Part shown: in pieces, positions 1 to 8,327 of the stretch
Position numbering within the stretch: position 1 is the stretch's first letter
Layout: each line of letters starts with the position of its first letter
From: an uncultured Alphaproteobacteria bacterium
Lineage (GTDB): Bacteria; Pseudomonadota; Alphaproteobacteria; Puniceispirillales; Puniceispirillaceae
NCBI GenBank assembly: GCA_937924895.1
Contig: CALEYP010000015.1
Coordinates: 1-51,060 of the forward strand
DNA: 51,060 bases
Direction of reading: 5' to 3'
The notes under the pieces: generated by a model
Seen by the model: the letters and a program-made list of their open reading frames with translations, nothing else
Database searches by the model: none
What the model was told of the DNA's origin: nothing
Translations under genes and position numbers: made by a program

Positions 1-1404
1 ATATCCACTAGTGATGGATTTTATCCTATCATAAAAATCAAATACCACTTCATTTAGTGGCAAACGATAGACAATCATTGCGCGGCTGCCAGCATAAGTG
101 AGATCAATTTGCTCACCACGGCGCTCAGTACATAATGTAAGCACAGCCCCTAGATAATCATCTGGGGTCATAATTGTGGCTTTGATCCATGGCTCATCAA
201 TGGAGTTGATACGCGTGACCTCTGGCATATCAGCCGGGTTGTGCATTTCCATCACGGAACCATCTGTCATATTTAAGTGATAAACCACTGACGGTGCCGT
301 TGAAATCAAATCAAGATTAAATTCACGCGATAGACGCTCTCTGATCACTTCCATATGAAGCAGACCCAAAAAACCACAACGGAAGCCAAAGCCAAGTGCC
401 GCTGAGGTTTCTGCCTCAAAGGAGAATGAGCTATCATTCAAAGATAATTTTTCAAGCGCTTCTCTTAATGCTGGAAAATCGGCAGTATCAATGGGGAACA
501 TGCCACAAAAGACAACTGGCACTGAGGGCTTAAAGCCTGGCAATGCTTCGGCGGTTGGCTTGCGATCATCAGTGATCGTATCACCAACTTTGGCATCTGA
601 TACGGTTTTCACACCAGCGTTAATAAAGCCAACTTCACCGGGGCCAAGGGATTCAACGGCCTCTGCCTTTGGGGAAAACACGCCCACACGTTCAATTGTA
701 TGAACGGCGCCTGATGCCATCATCCGGATCTTCATGCCTTTTTTCAACATGCCATCACGGACGCGCACAAGCGTCATCACACCCAAATAAGGATCATACC
801 AACTATCAACAAGCAAAGCCTTGAGCGGGGCTGTGGCATCACCAGACGGAGATGGGAGCTCTTGAACAATGGCTTCAAGCACATCTGGAATACCCATACC
901 AGTCTTGGCAGAAACAGCGATGGCTCCTGAGGCATCGAGACCAATCACATCTTCGACCTGCGCCTTCACACGCTCTGGTTCAGCGGCTGGCAAATCCATT
1001 TTATTCAAAACTGTAACCAGCTCATGGTCCGCATCAATGGCTTGATAGACATTTGCTAGCGTTTGCGCTTCCACACCTTGAGAGGCGTCCACGACAAGCA
1101 ATGAGCCTTCACAAGCTGATAAGGACCGCGAGACTTCATATCCAAAATCCACATGGCCTGGCGTATCCATCAGGTTCAAAATATAGGTTTCCCCATCTTT
1201 GGCCTTATAGGACAGACGAACAGTCTGAGCCTTAATCGTGATGCCACGCTCACGTTCAATGTCCATATTATCGAGAACCTGCTCGGACATTTCGCGTTCA
1301 GTTAAACCGCCGCAATATTGGATCAGGCGATCAGCAATGGTTGATTTGCCATGATCGATATGCGCAACAATAGAGAAATTTCGGATATGTGATAAATCTG
1401 TCAT
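1..1404 (-). CDS. lepA: Elongation factor 4 (LepA), 3' end cut by window edge
   Basis: Ribosome-associated translational GTPase that back-translocates or remodels stalled ribosomes. The frame opens with MTDLSHIRNFSIVAHIDHGK, carrying the G1 loop AHIDHGKST. It continues with the switch region ERERGITI, then DTPGHVDF (G3) and NKMD (G4). Domain II and the LepA-typical stretch GFRCGFLGLLHMEV follow. 468 codons are present up to base 1; family members are about 600 residues, so roughly the last 130 residues, including the LepA-specific C-terminal domain, lie outside the window. The start ATG is at 1404. The gene is divergent from leuA across 193 bp. The identification is secure. Confidence 0.97.
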   Translation of the reverse strand, partial: MTDLSHIRNFSIVAHIDHGKSTIADRLIQYCGGLTEREMSEQVLDNMDIERERGITIKAQTVRLSYKAKDGETYILNLMDTPGHVDFGYEVSRSLSACEGSLLVVDASQGVEAQTLANVYQAIDADHELVTVLNKMDLPAAEPERVKAQVEDVIGLDASGAIAVSAKTGMGIPDVLEAIVQELPSPSGDATAPLKALLVDSWYDPYLGVMTLVRVRDGMLKKGMKIRMMASGAVHTIERVGVFSPKAEAVESLGPGEVGFINAGVKTVSDAKVGDTITDDRKPTAEALPGFKPSVPVVFCGMFPIDTADFPALREALEKLSLNDSSFSFEAETSAALGFGFRCGFLGLLHMEVIRERLSREFNLDLISTAPSVVYHLNMTDGSVMEMHNPADMPEVTRINSIDEPWIKATIMTPDDYLGAVLTLCTERRGEQIDLTYAGSRAMIVYRLPLNEVVFDFYDRIKSITSGY

Positions 1405-1597
1405 GGCCTCTTCTTACCTTGTTTCAGCCCTGTTGAAAAGCTGTTGCACAGTTAAAGATAGGTGATTTTTGCAGAAAAGAACGAGGCGGTTTTCTTCCTA
1501 GTGGAAAACAACGACAGGACAAAACTAACTAGAAAATGGCGCTTGTGTCTGTTACAAGGTCAATTCAAGAAAACTTTGGAACAGAAGTGATAAAATT

Positions 1598-3274
1598 ATG
1601 TCATCCATGCGTCATGAAAAGTACCAGGCCTATGCTGCTGTTCCTTTGGCAGATAGAACATGGCCTGAACAGATAATTACAAAAGCACCTATCTGGTGTT
1701 CGGTAGATCTGCGTGATGGCAACAAAGCGCTGATTGAACCTATGGATTCAATGCGTAAAATGCGCATGTTCAAAATTCTTGTGGCAATGGGCTTCAAAGA
1801 AATTGAAGTGGGTTTTCCCTCAGCCTCAGAAACCGATTTCAATTTTTTGCGCGAGTTAATCGATGGCGGCCATATTCCTGATGATGTGACTGTGCAGGTC
1901 TTAACCCAAGCAAGGGAACATTTGATCGACCGCACGATTGAGTCATTACAAGGCACAAAAAACGCCATTTTGCACTTGTATAACTCAACCTCCACCTTGC
2001 AACGCCGTGTTGTGTTCCGTCAGGATAAAGAGGGCGTGAAGCAAATCGCGGTTGCTGGCGCGAAGATGGTAGCTGACAGGCTCAGCCAATTGACATCTGA
2101 TACAAATCTCCGCTTGCAATATTCACCAGAAAGCTTCACTGGCACCGAGCTCGATTATGCGCTTGATGTGTGTGAATCTGTTCTTGATGTGTGGGAGTCA
2201 TCTGCCGCTAATCCAGCGATTATCAATTTGCCTGCCACGGTTGAGATGTCGACCCCGAATATCTATGCTGACCAGATTGAATGGATGCACCGCCATTTTA
2301 GCGACCGCAGCCGTGTGATTTTATCGCTCCACACCCATAATGACCGCGGCACAGGTGTCGCAGCCACAGAGCTTGGCCTTATGGCTGGTGCCGACCGTGT
2401 TGAGGGCACCCTATTCGGGAATGGTGAGCGCACAGGTAATGTTGATATCGTCACACTTGGCCTCAATCTCTTTACGCAAGGCGTTGACCCGCATCTTGAT
2501 TTCTCTGATATCTCAGAATTGGTTGAAACTGCTGAATTCTGCAATCAGTTGCCTGTTCACCAGCGACACCCCTATGCCGGACAATTGGTTCACACGGCCT
2601 TTTCAGGCTCTCACCAAGATGCCATTCGCAAGGGAATCGAAGCCCTTAACCAAACTGGTGACACCCATTGGGAAGTACCCTATTTGCCAATCGACCCATC
2701 AGATATTGGCCGAACCTATGAAGCGATTATCCGCGTGAACTCACAATCAGGCAAAGCAGGGGCCGCCTATTTGCTTGAAGTTGAGCATCATGTGCGTTTG
2801 CCGCGTGGGATGGAAGTCGAGTTTTCTGGCTATGTGCAGAATGAAGCTGACACATCTGGCAATGAAATTACCTCAGCCAAAATCTGGGATATTTTCACCG
2901 CGACCTACCTGACACAAGACGGGCCATTTGAGCTTGTGAGCTTTGAAAGCCATCCTGTTGAAGGCAGCAATGAAAAAGAAGAGGTGCATGCCCGTATCAG
3001 CCATAATGGCGAGACTCATGACGTCACAGCCATCGGCAACGGCCCAATTTCAGCCTTTGTCGAAGCGATGCGCAGCCATTTTGACTTACATTTCAGACTA
3101 GCTGATTTTGGGCAAAACACACGCTCATCTTCATCAAAGGCAGAGGCTGCAGCCTATGTCGAGCTGAAGGCCCCAGACGAAGATGGCGCCTCAATCTATG
3201 GCGCAGGTGTGGATACATCCATCACATTAGCGCCAATTAAAGCGGTTATCTCTGCGATTAACAGACTGCCATAA
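1598..3274 (+). CDS. leuA: 2-isopropylmalate synthase
   Basis: First committed step of leucine biosynthesis: condensation of acetyl-CoA with 2-oxoisovalerate. The 558-residue protein belongs to the longer LeuA branch. It shows the catalytic/metal motif DLRDGNKAL near residue 38, EVGFPSASETDF near residue 71, and the metal-binding HTHNDRGTG near residue 245. The C-terminal part (about 430-558) corresponds to the leucine-sensing LeuA regulatory domain, which predicts feedback inhibition. It is monocistronic; a hairpin followed by a T-run lies just past the stop. The Shine-Dalgarno match is weak, and a second ATG three codons in (MRHEKY) is an alternative start. No leader peptide rich in Leu codons is visible upstream. 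Confidence 0.97.
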   Translation: MSSMRHEKYQAYAAVPLADRTWPEQIITKAPIWCSVDLRDGNKALIEPMDSMRKMRMFKILVAMGFKEIEVGFPSASETDFNFLRELIDGGHIPDDVTVQVLTQAREHLIDRTIESLQGTKNAILHLYNSTSTLQRRVVFRQDKEGVKQIAVAGAKMVADRLSQLTSDTNLRLQYSPESFTGTELDYALDVCESVLDVWESSAANPAIINLPATVEMSTPNIYADQIEWMHRHFSDRSRVILSLHTHNDRGTGVAATELGLMAGADRVEGTLFGNGERTGNVDIVTLGLNLFTQGVDPHLDFSDISELVETAEFCNQLPVHQRHPYAGQLVHTAFSGSHQDAIRKGIEALNQTGDTHWEVPYLPIDPSDIGRTYEAIIRVNSQSGKAGAAYLLEVEHHVRLPRGMEVEFSGYVQNEADTSGNEITSAKIWDIFTATYLTQDGPFELVSFESHPVEGSNEKEEVHARISHNGETHDVTAIGNGPISAFVEAMRSHFDLHFRLADFGQNTRSSSSKAEAAAYVELKAPDEDGASIYGAGVDTSITLAPIKAVISAINRLP

Positions 3275-3310
3275 GACAGCCTGCTAACTGATATTTAACA
3301 TAAGATATGA

Positions 3311-3345
3311 GGCGGCCTATCCTCTGATGTGGCCGCCACATTTTT
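3311..3345 (+). terminator. Rho-independent terminator after leuA
   Basis: Seven-bp perfect stem GGCGGCC/GGCCGCC (3311-3317 with 3331-3337), a 13-nt loop, then ACATTTTT. It lies 36 bp after the leuA stop and overlaps the last codons of the convergent pheT, so the stem also encodes the PheT C-terminus. Confidence 0.6.
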
Positions 3346-5716
3346 GTGTGACATTTGCGATGATCTTGTCGCAAATCTCTACAATCTCAGAATCAACCAA
3401 TGTGTTTTTCTGTGGTTGCAATGTCACGCTCAGAGCCAGTGACTTTTTGCCCGCTTCCATCTTATCACCTTGATATACATCAAAGACAGAGACTTCAGTG
3501 ACAAAAGGTTTACCCCCTGCCTTTACCGCTTTGACCAAAGCATCAGCAGAGACCGCCTCATCCACGACAAAAGCAAAATCACGTGATAAGGCTTGCAAGC
3601 TATTCAGTGCCAATAATGGCTTCGCTGGCCCTTTATCCTTTGGTGCAGGCACTGACTGGAAGAATAATTCAAACCCAGCAACCGCGCCTTTCACATCAAA
3701 GTGAGAGGCAATAGACGGATGAATTTCACCAAATGTACCGAGAACCATCTTACCCTGCTTCACAGAACCAGACCGGCCCGGGTGATAATAATCAGGGGCC
3801 TCATTGGTCACTTGTAAATTATCTGTGGCCACACCGATGGCTTGCAACGCATTCAACAAATCAGCTTTGATATCAAAGACTGTCACAGGCTGATTTTGCG
3901 AGCGCCAATCCGCTGTCACCATGCGCCCTTGGCGAATACCGGCACAGATATGAGATTGCGCCTCTTTGGCAACGCCAGCAAAAACAGGTCCAATTTCAAA
4001 GAAGCTCATATCATTCATGCCACGGCGTAAATTACGCCCTGCTGCCTGCAATAAATTTGGCAAAATGGTTGGGCGCATCATATTCAGGTCAGCTGAAATA
4101 GGGTTTGCAAGCCGTAACTCATCAGCCCCACCGCCAAATAATTTGGCATCTTCTTCTTTCATGAAGGAGAAGGTAACTGCCTCAACATAGTCGCGTGCGA
4201 CGAGGGCGCGGCGCAAATAAGCTGTGCGGCGCTGTGTCTTTGTCAGTGATGGGCGTGCGATGACATGATCCATTGGCAATGGCAGCATCGGCAAATGCTC
4301 ATACCCAAAGATACGGATCACCTCTTCAATCACATCAGCCTTGCCATGGATATCGGGGCGCCAGCTCGGACGTGTCACCTGCCAGTCTGTGGCTGATTCC
4401 TTCACAATTTCAAATCCCAATTTCGTCAGGATCTCATCTTGCGTATCTGGCGCGACCTCAACCCCTGTTAGAGATGTCACAGAAGCGGGCTGATAGGCAA
4501 TCGCGTCTGGCGCTGCTATCTCTGCGCCGGCAATAATAAGCTCACTGGCTTCGCCCCCTGTTAAGGAGGTGATAAGGCGCGCAATATGGCCAGCCATCGC
4601 AATCGGACCATCTGTATCAAGACCACGCTCAAACCGATAACGCGCATCTGAATGAAGATTGAGCTTACGTCCTGTGGTGGCAACTGAGACCGGGTCAAAA
4701 ATCGCAATTTCCAAGAACATATTCGTGGTTGTCTCTGATACACCGGTGCGCTCACCGCCCATGACACCCGCAATATCATCAGGACCATGTTCATCAGCAA
4801 TGATGATCATATCCTCATCAAGCTCATAGGTCTTTTCATTAAGCGCTGTGAGAGTCTCACCAGCCTTCGCGTTCCGAATGGTAAGCGTATCGCCTGTGAC
4901 CTTATCAGCATCATAGGCATGCAAAGGGCGGCCCAAATCAAACATCACATAATTGGTGATATCTACCAATAAAGAGATAGGCCGCTGACCAATCGCTGTG
5001 AGGCGTTGCGCCATCCAAGCTGGAGACGGACCATTTGTCACATTTTTGAAATAGCGACCTGTCACGAGCGGACAAGAGGCCGCTTCTTTTGTATCAATCG
5101 CCCAACCAACTGGACTTGTAAAGCCGCCTGCTTCTGGTGAGAGGTCAAGAGGCTTTAGCGTGCCAAAGCCCGCAGCCGCAAGGTCACGTGCAACACCGCG
5201 CACACCCAAACAATCGCCGCGATTAGGGGTGATTGCAATTTCAATGACGGGGTCATCCATCCCAGCCGCAGCGGCAGCCGCCATCCCGGCTTGCGCATCA
5301 GCTGGCAATTCCATGATCCCATCATGGTCATCACTGATACCTAATTCAGAGGCAGAACAGAGCATACCGTTGGATTCTTCACCACGGATTTCGCCCTTTT
5401 TGATCGTGATATCAAGGCCTGGAATATAAGTTCCGGGCTGAGCTAAAACGACCTTGATGCCTGCTCTGGCATTTGGCGCACCACAAACAATCTGAAGCGT
5501 CTCTGTGCCAGTATTCACCTGACAGACTTGTAATTTATCTGCATTCGGGTGGCGGCTAGCTGAGAGGATTTCAGCCACCTTAAACTCTGCCAATCTTTCT
5601 GCTGGATTATCAACATCTTCGACCTCAAGGCCAATCATAGGCAGCGCCTCTAAAATCTCTGCCATAGATGAGGATGTATCGAGGTGATCGTTAAGCCAAT
5701 TCCATGTAAATTTCAT
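3317..5716 (-). CDS. pheT: Phenylalanyl-tRNA synthetase beta subunit
   Basis: Beta subunit of the heterotetrameric PheRS that charges tRNA-Phe in the cytosol. At 799 residues it has the usual bacterial length. An N-terminal tRNA-binding OB domain (about 40-150) contains HPNADKLQVCQV. The B3/B4 region (about 200-380), which in the family houses editing of mischarged Tyr, is followed by the B5 domain (about 400-475) and the catalytic-like core. The C-terminal anticodon-binding FDX-ACB domain (about 705-799) includes PALSRDFAF-like sequence (seen as LQALSRDFAFVVDE). It begins 5 bp after the pheS stop, so the two are translationally coupled and co-transcribed. Confidence 0.98.
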   Translation of the reverse strand: MKFTWNWLNDHLDTSSSMAEILEALPMIGLEVEDVDNPAERLAEFKVAEILSASRHPNADKLQVCQVNTGTETLQIVCGAPNARAGIKVVLAQPGTYIPGLDITIKKGEIRGEESNGMLCSASELGISDDHDGIMELPADAQAGMAAAAAAGMDDPVIEIAITPNRGDCLGVRGVARDLAAAGFGTLKPLDLSPEAGGFTSPVGWAIDTKEAASCPLVTGRYFKNVTNGPSPAWMAQRLTAIGQRPISLLVDITNYVMFDLGRPLHAYDADKVTGDTLTIRNAKAGETLTALNEKTYELDEDMIIIADEHGPDDIAGVMGGERTGVSETTTNMFLEIAIFDPVSVATTGRKLNLHSDARYRFERGLDTDGPIAMAGHIARLITSLTGGEASELIIAGAEIAAPDAIAYQPASVTSLTGVEVAPDTQDEILTKLGFEIVKESATDWQVTRPSWRPDIHGKADVIEEVIRIFGYEHLPMLPLPMDHVIARPSLTKTQRRTAYLRRALVARDYVEAVTFSFMKEEDAKLFGGGADELRLANPISADLNMMRPTILPNLLQAAGRNLRRGMNDMSFFEIGPVFAGVAKEAQSHICAGIRQGRMVTADWRSQNQPVTVFDIKADLLNALQAIGVATDNLQVTNEAPDYYHPGRSGSVKQGKMVLGTFGEIHPSIASHFDVKGAVAGFELFFQSVPAPKDKGPAKPLLALNSLQALSRDFAFVVDEAVSADALVKAVKAGGKPFVTEVSVFDVYQGDKMEAGKKSLALSVTLQPQKNTLVDSEIVEICDKIIANVTQKCGGHIRG

Positions 5717-5721
5717 CGTCG

Positions 5722-6798
5722 TTACCCCACGATCCCAGTATGCAGTGCAGGCACGTCATGGCCCATAAAGCCATAATGGCGCATCCAGCGTAAATCAGTC
5801 TCATAAAATGTCCGCAAATCAGGAATGCCATATTTTAGCATTGCCAAGCGCTCAATCCCCATGCCAAAGGCAAACCCTTGCACCTTGTCAGGATCATAGC
5901 CGCAATTGCGTAATACTTGGGGGTGAACCATGCCCGAGCCAAGAATTTCTAGCCAATCATCACCTGCCCCAATTTTCAGACCCCCATCCTTGCGGCTACA
6001 TCCAATATCAACCTCAGCAGATGGTTCTGTGAAAGGGAAGAAGCTTGGACGGAAGCGAACAGGCAGATCTTCGACACCAAAAAAGGCCTGACAGAACTCA
6101 ATCAAACAGCCTTTGAGGTGACCCATATGAATATCTGTGCCAATAACCAACCCTTCACATTGATGGAACATTGGTGAGTGGGTCGCATCATGGTCAGAAC
6201 GATAGGTGCGCCCTGGGGCAATGATACGAATAGGTGGCTCACTCGCTTCCATGGTGCGAATCTGCACAGGCGAGGTCTGCGTTCTTAACACAGGACGCGC
6301 CCCTGTCTCATCAGGCTCAAGATAAAAGGTATCATGCTCTTGGCGAGCCGGATGTTCGGGCGGAATATTCAATGCGGTAAAATTATAATAATCGGTCTCA
6401 ACATCAGGTCCCTCTGCGACAGAGAATCCCATATCTGCGAAAATAGCTGAAATTTCTTCGATTGTGCGTGTCAGCGGGTGAAACCGTCCCCCTGATGACG
6501 CTGGCACAGGAAGGGTCACATCAACAGATTCACTTGCCAGCTTGGCAGCCAACGCAGAGGCTTGCAAGATATCAGCTTTCGCAGCGATGGCATCAGCCAC
6601 AATCTGCTTTACCTCATTAATCGCCTGACCAAAGGATTTACGCTCTTCAGCTGGCATCGCACCAAGCTGTTTCAATTGCTCAGAGATCACACCTTTTTTG
6701 CCGAGGGCATCAACACGAATTCCCTCTAACGTTGCGAGTTCTTCTGCAGCTTCAATTTGTTGCAGCAAATCAGATTTTAGCTGGTCAATCGCTTGCAT
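5722..6798 (-). CDS. pheS: Phenylalanyl-tRNA synthetase alpha subunit
   Basis: Catalytic subunit of PheRS, a class II aminoacyl-tRNA synthetase. The 358-residue protein has an N-terminal coiled-coil tRNA-binding arm (about 1-90). The catalytic core shows TSPVQIRTME, the motif 2 region GRTYRSDHDATHSPMFHQCE, and the motif 3 region FAFGMGIERLAMLKYGI near the C-terminus. It follows rplT by 123 bp on the same strand and is coupled to pheT. The gap upstream contains two mutually exclusive hairpins and a short ORF that could form an attenuator. Confidence 0.98.
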   Translation of the reverse strand: MQAIDQLKSDLLQQIEAAEELATLEGIRVDALGKKGVISEQLKQLGAMPAEERKSFGQAINEVKQIVADAIAAKADILQASALAAKLASESVDVTLPVPASSGGRFHPLTRTIEEISAIFADMGFSVAEGPDVETDYYNFTALNIPPEHPARQEHDTFYLEPDETGARPVLRTQTSPVQIRTMEASEPPIRIIAPGRTYRSDHDATHSPMFHQCEGLVIGTDIHMGHLKGCLIEFCQAFFGVEDLPVRFRPSFFPFTEPSAEVDIGCSRKDGGLKIGAGDDWLEILGSGMVHPQVLRNCGYDPDKVQGFAFGMGIERLAMLKYGIPDLRTFYETDLRWMRHYGFMGHDVPALHTGIVG

Positions 6799-6836
6799 CT
6801 TATACCTTACCTTGCCTCGTTTCAGAGCACCTGCCC

Positions 6837-6902
6837 CTATAGAAATAGAGACAAAACCATCCCCAGAAATGCAGATGGGGCCGAAGCGACCCCATCTTTC
6901 AT
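6837..6902 (-). CDS. Possible 21-residue leader peptide upstream of pheS (speculative)
   Basis: A short reading frame starts at ATG 6902 and encodes MKDGVASAPSAFLGMVLSLF plus a final L before TAG. It contains two Phe codons (UUU) in the second half. Translation would run straight through the hairpin at 6873-6897. The Shine-Dalgarno match is poor and the Phe content is far lower than in the enterobacterial PheM leader, so this is a candidate only. Confidence 0.2.
   Translation of the reverse strand: MKDGVASAPSAFLGMVLSLFL
6861..6897 (-). promoter_or_regulatory. Alternative hairpins between rplT and pheS (possible attenuator)
   Basis: Stem A pairs AGATGGGG (6873-6880) with CCCCATCT (6890-6897): 8 bp and a 9-nt loop. 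Stem B pairs CCCCA (6861-6865) with TGGGG (6876-6880). Both use bases 6876-6880, so they exclude each other. Neither is followed by a strong T-run on the minus strand, so if this regulates pheST it is not a textbook terminator. Regulation is inferred from position only. Confidence 0.35.
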
Positions 6903-6921
6903 ATCATGTCTTGTCGTAAGC

Positions 6922-7275
6922 TTAGGCCGCCTTGCGTGACTGTTCAACAAGGGCCGCAAAGGCTGCCATATCGTGAACGGCCATATCAGCCAGCATCTTA
7001 CGGTCAACTTCGATGCCAGCTTTGTTCAAGCCACCCATCAAAGATGAATATGTCATGCCATGCAAGCGGGCGGCAGCGTTGATACGCTGGATCCAAAGTG
7101 CGCGGAACTCACGCTTACGGACGCGGCGGTCACGATAGGCGTATTGGCGGGCTTTATCCACCGCTTGCTTTGCTGTGCGAATCGTATTTTTACGACGGCC
7201 ATAATAGCCTTTCGCAGCTTTGATAACTTTATTGTGACGGGCGTGTGATGTAACGCCTCTTTTAACTCTTGCCAT
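6922..7275 (-). CDS. rplT: 50S ribosomal protein L20
   Basis: Early-assembly 23S rRNA-binding protein. The 117-residue product has the usual length and the basic N-terminus MARVKRGVTSHARHNKVIKA, followed by GYYGRRKNTIRTAKQAV and the globular C-terminal half with INAAARLHGMTYS. It lies 12 bp after rpmI in the conserved infC-rpmI-rplT order. In enterobacteria L20 represses this operon; no comparable structure could be established here by eye. Confidence 0.98.
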   Translation of the reverse strand: MARVKRGVTSHARHNKVIKAAKGYYGRRKNTIRTAKQAVDKARQYAYRDRRVRKREFRALWIQRINAAARLHGMTYSSLMGGLNKAGIEVDRKMLADMAVHDMAAFAALVEQSRKAA

Positions 7276-7287
7276 GTCTTATACCCC

Positions 7288-7485
7288 TTACGCGTACGGT
7301 AGAAACTTTTTAACGATACGCGCATCCGCATCACATAGAATCATTGTTCCACGTGCTTGGCGCTTCATCTTTTGTGAACGGCGGCGAAGGTTGTGGCTTA
7401 GGAAAGCAGCTGAACCGCGTACTTTACCTGTCGCTGTTGTACGGAACCGCTTCTTGGCTCCGCTTTTGGTCTTCATCTTGGGCAT
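7288..7485 (-). CDS. rpmI: 50S ribosomal protein L35
   Basis: Small large-subunit ribosomal protein of 65 residues, the normal length. It starts MPKMKTKSGAKKRFRTTATG and contains the conserved LRRRSQKMKRQARGT-type basic stretch. A clear Shine-Dalgarno GAGG stands 5 nt before the ATG. It is directly upstream of rplT. A 200-bp gap separates it from infC, longer than the other gaps of the cluster. Confidence 0.97.
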   Translation of the reverse strand: MPKMKTKSGAKKRFRTTATGKVRGSAAFLSHNLRRRSQKMKRQARGTMILCDADARIVKKFLPYA

Positions 7486-7606
7486 TTCATCCTCACTATT
7501 ATCAAGGGTTTGCTTGTGATGACATCCATCCCAAGCCTGATATGGTTGGTCAGGCAGCCCTAATTAGCCTAACGCAACCGGAATTTTTAAGTCGTAGTGC
7601 TATACC

Positions 7607-7629
7607 GCTTGATGACAAGAAAATCAAGC
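7607..7629 (-). promoter_or_regulatory. Hairpin in infC-rpmI gap
   Basis: A perfect 7-bp inverted repeat GCTTGAT/ATCAAGC with a 9-nt loop lies in the 200-bp gap between infC and rpmI. No T-run follows on either strand, so it is not a typical terminator. It could be a processing site or part of a leader; nothing else recognisable was seen in the gap. Confidence 0.25.
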
Positions 7630-7685
7630 AACAAACAATATTTGCATCGAAGCGCCCCAATGAGCGACAACGCCACGACAGACTC

Positions 7686-8222
7686 TTATTTCGGCGCGAG
7701 CACCATAATCATCTGCCGTCCCTCCATTTTCGGGTTGGCTTCGATCTTTGCAAACTCATCTACCTCGCCCTTTACGCGCTCAAGCAGCTGCGAGCCAAGA
7801 TCTATATGCGCCATCTCACGACCACGGAAACGCAAGGTGATTTTTACCTTATCACCGGCATCTAAGAACTTTTGAACGGCGCGCATTTTAACTTGATAAT
7901 CATGCTCATCAATATTGGGGCGCAGCTTAATCTCTTTCACTTCGATGATTTTCTGCTTTTTGCGTGCTTCATTAGCCCGCTTTTGCGCTTGATATTTGAA
8001 CTTGCCATAATCAAGAATTTTACAGACTGGCGGCTCTGCATTTGGCTGTAATTCAACCAAATCAAGACCTAGCTCAAACGCTTTATTCAAAGCATCATCA
8101 ATAGATAATACACCAAGCTGCTGACCTTCTGGGTCAATACATCTTACTTGTGAAACGCGAATCGCTTCGTTAATGCGTGGGCCTGTTGAAGCCGGGATCG
8201 CATCTTGTCGTGAACGTGCTAT
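7686..8222 (-). CDS. infC: Translation initiation factor IF-3, with AUA start codon
   Basis: IF-3 binds the 30S subunit and proofreads start-codon and initiator-tRNA selection. The family match is clear: GPRINEAIRVSQVRCID, LDLVELQPNAEPPVCKILDY, then the C-terminal domain with ELRP-like IKLRPNIDEHDYQVK and a GRQMIMVLAP end. No ATG, GTG or TTG lies in frame before the conserved N-terminus. An in-frame TAG at 8232-8234 leaves only GAG-AGT-TTC-ATA before GCA-CGT. A strong Shine-Dalgarno AGGAG (8229-8233) sits exactly 6 nt upstream of ATA (8220-8222), giving 178 residues. Rare start codons on infC are known to mediate autoregulation in E. coli (AUU), because IF-3 discriminates against them. The internal TTG at 8090 would truncate the conserved N-domain and is rejected. 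Confidence 0.93.
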   Translation of the reverse strand: MARSRQDAIPASTGPRINEAIRVSQVRCIDPEGQQLGVLSIDDALNKAFELGLDLVELQPNAEPPVCKILDYGKFKYQAQKRANEARKKQKIIEVKEIKLRPNIDEHDYQVKMRAVQKFLDAGDKVKITLRFRGREMAHIDLGSQLLERVKGEVDEFAKIEANPKMEGRQMIMVLAPK

Positions 8223-8327
8223 GAAACTCTCCTATATAACAGTTCATTCATCATTTTATCTCGCACCCCTATGCGCAACGACACGTTAACGCATTTATCA
8301 AGAAATTCAAGAGATGCCTTACACTGG

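Noticed and set aside
7344..7865. 173-residue plus-strand frame across rpmI and infC
   Set aside because: Antisense shadow of two conserved genes; no family resemblance.
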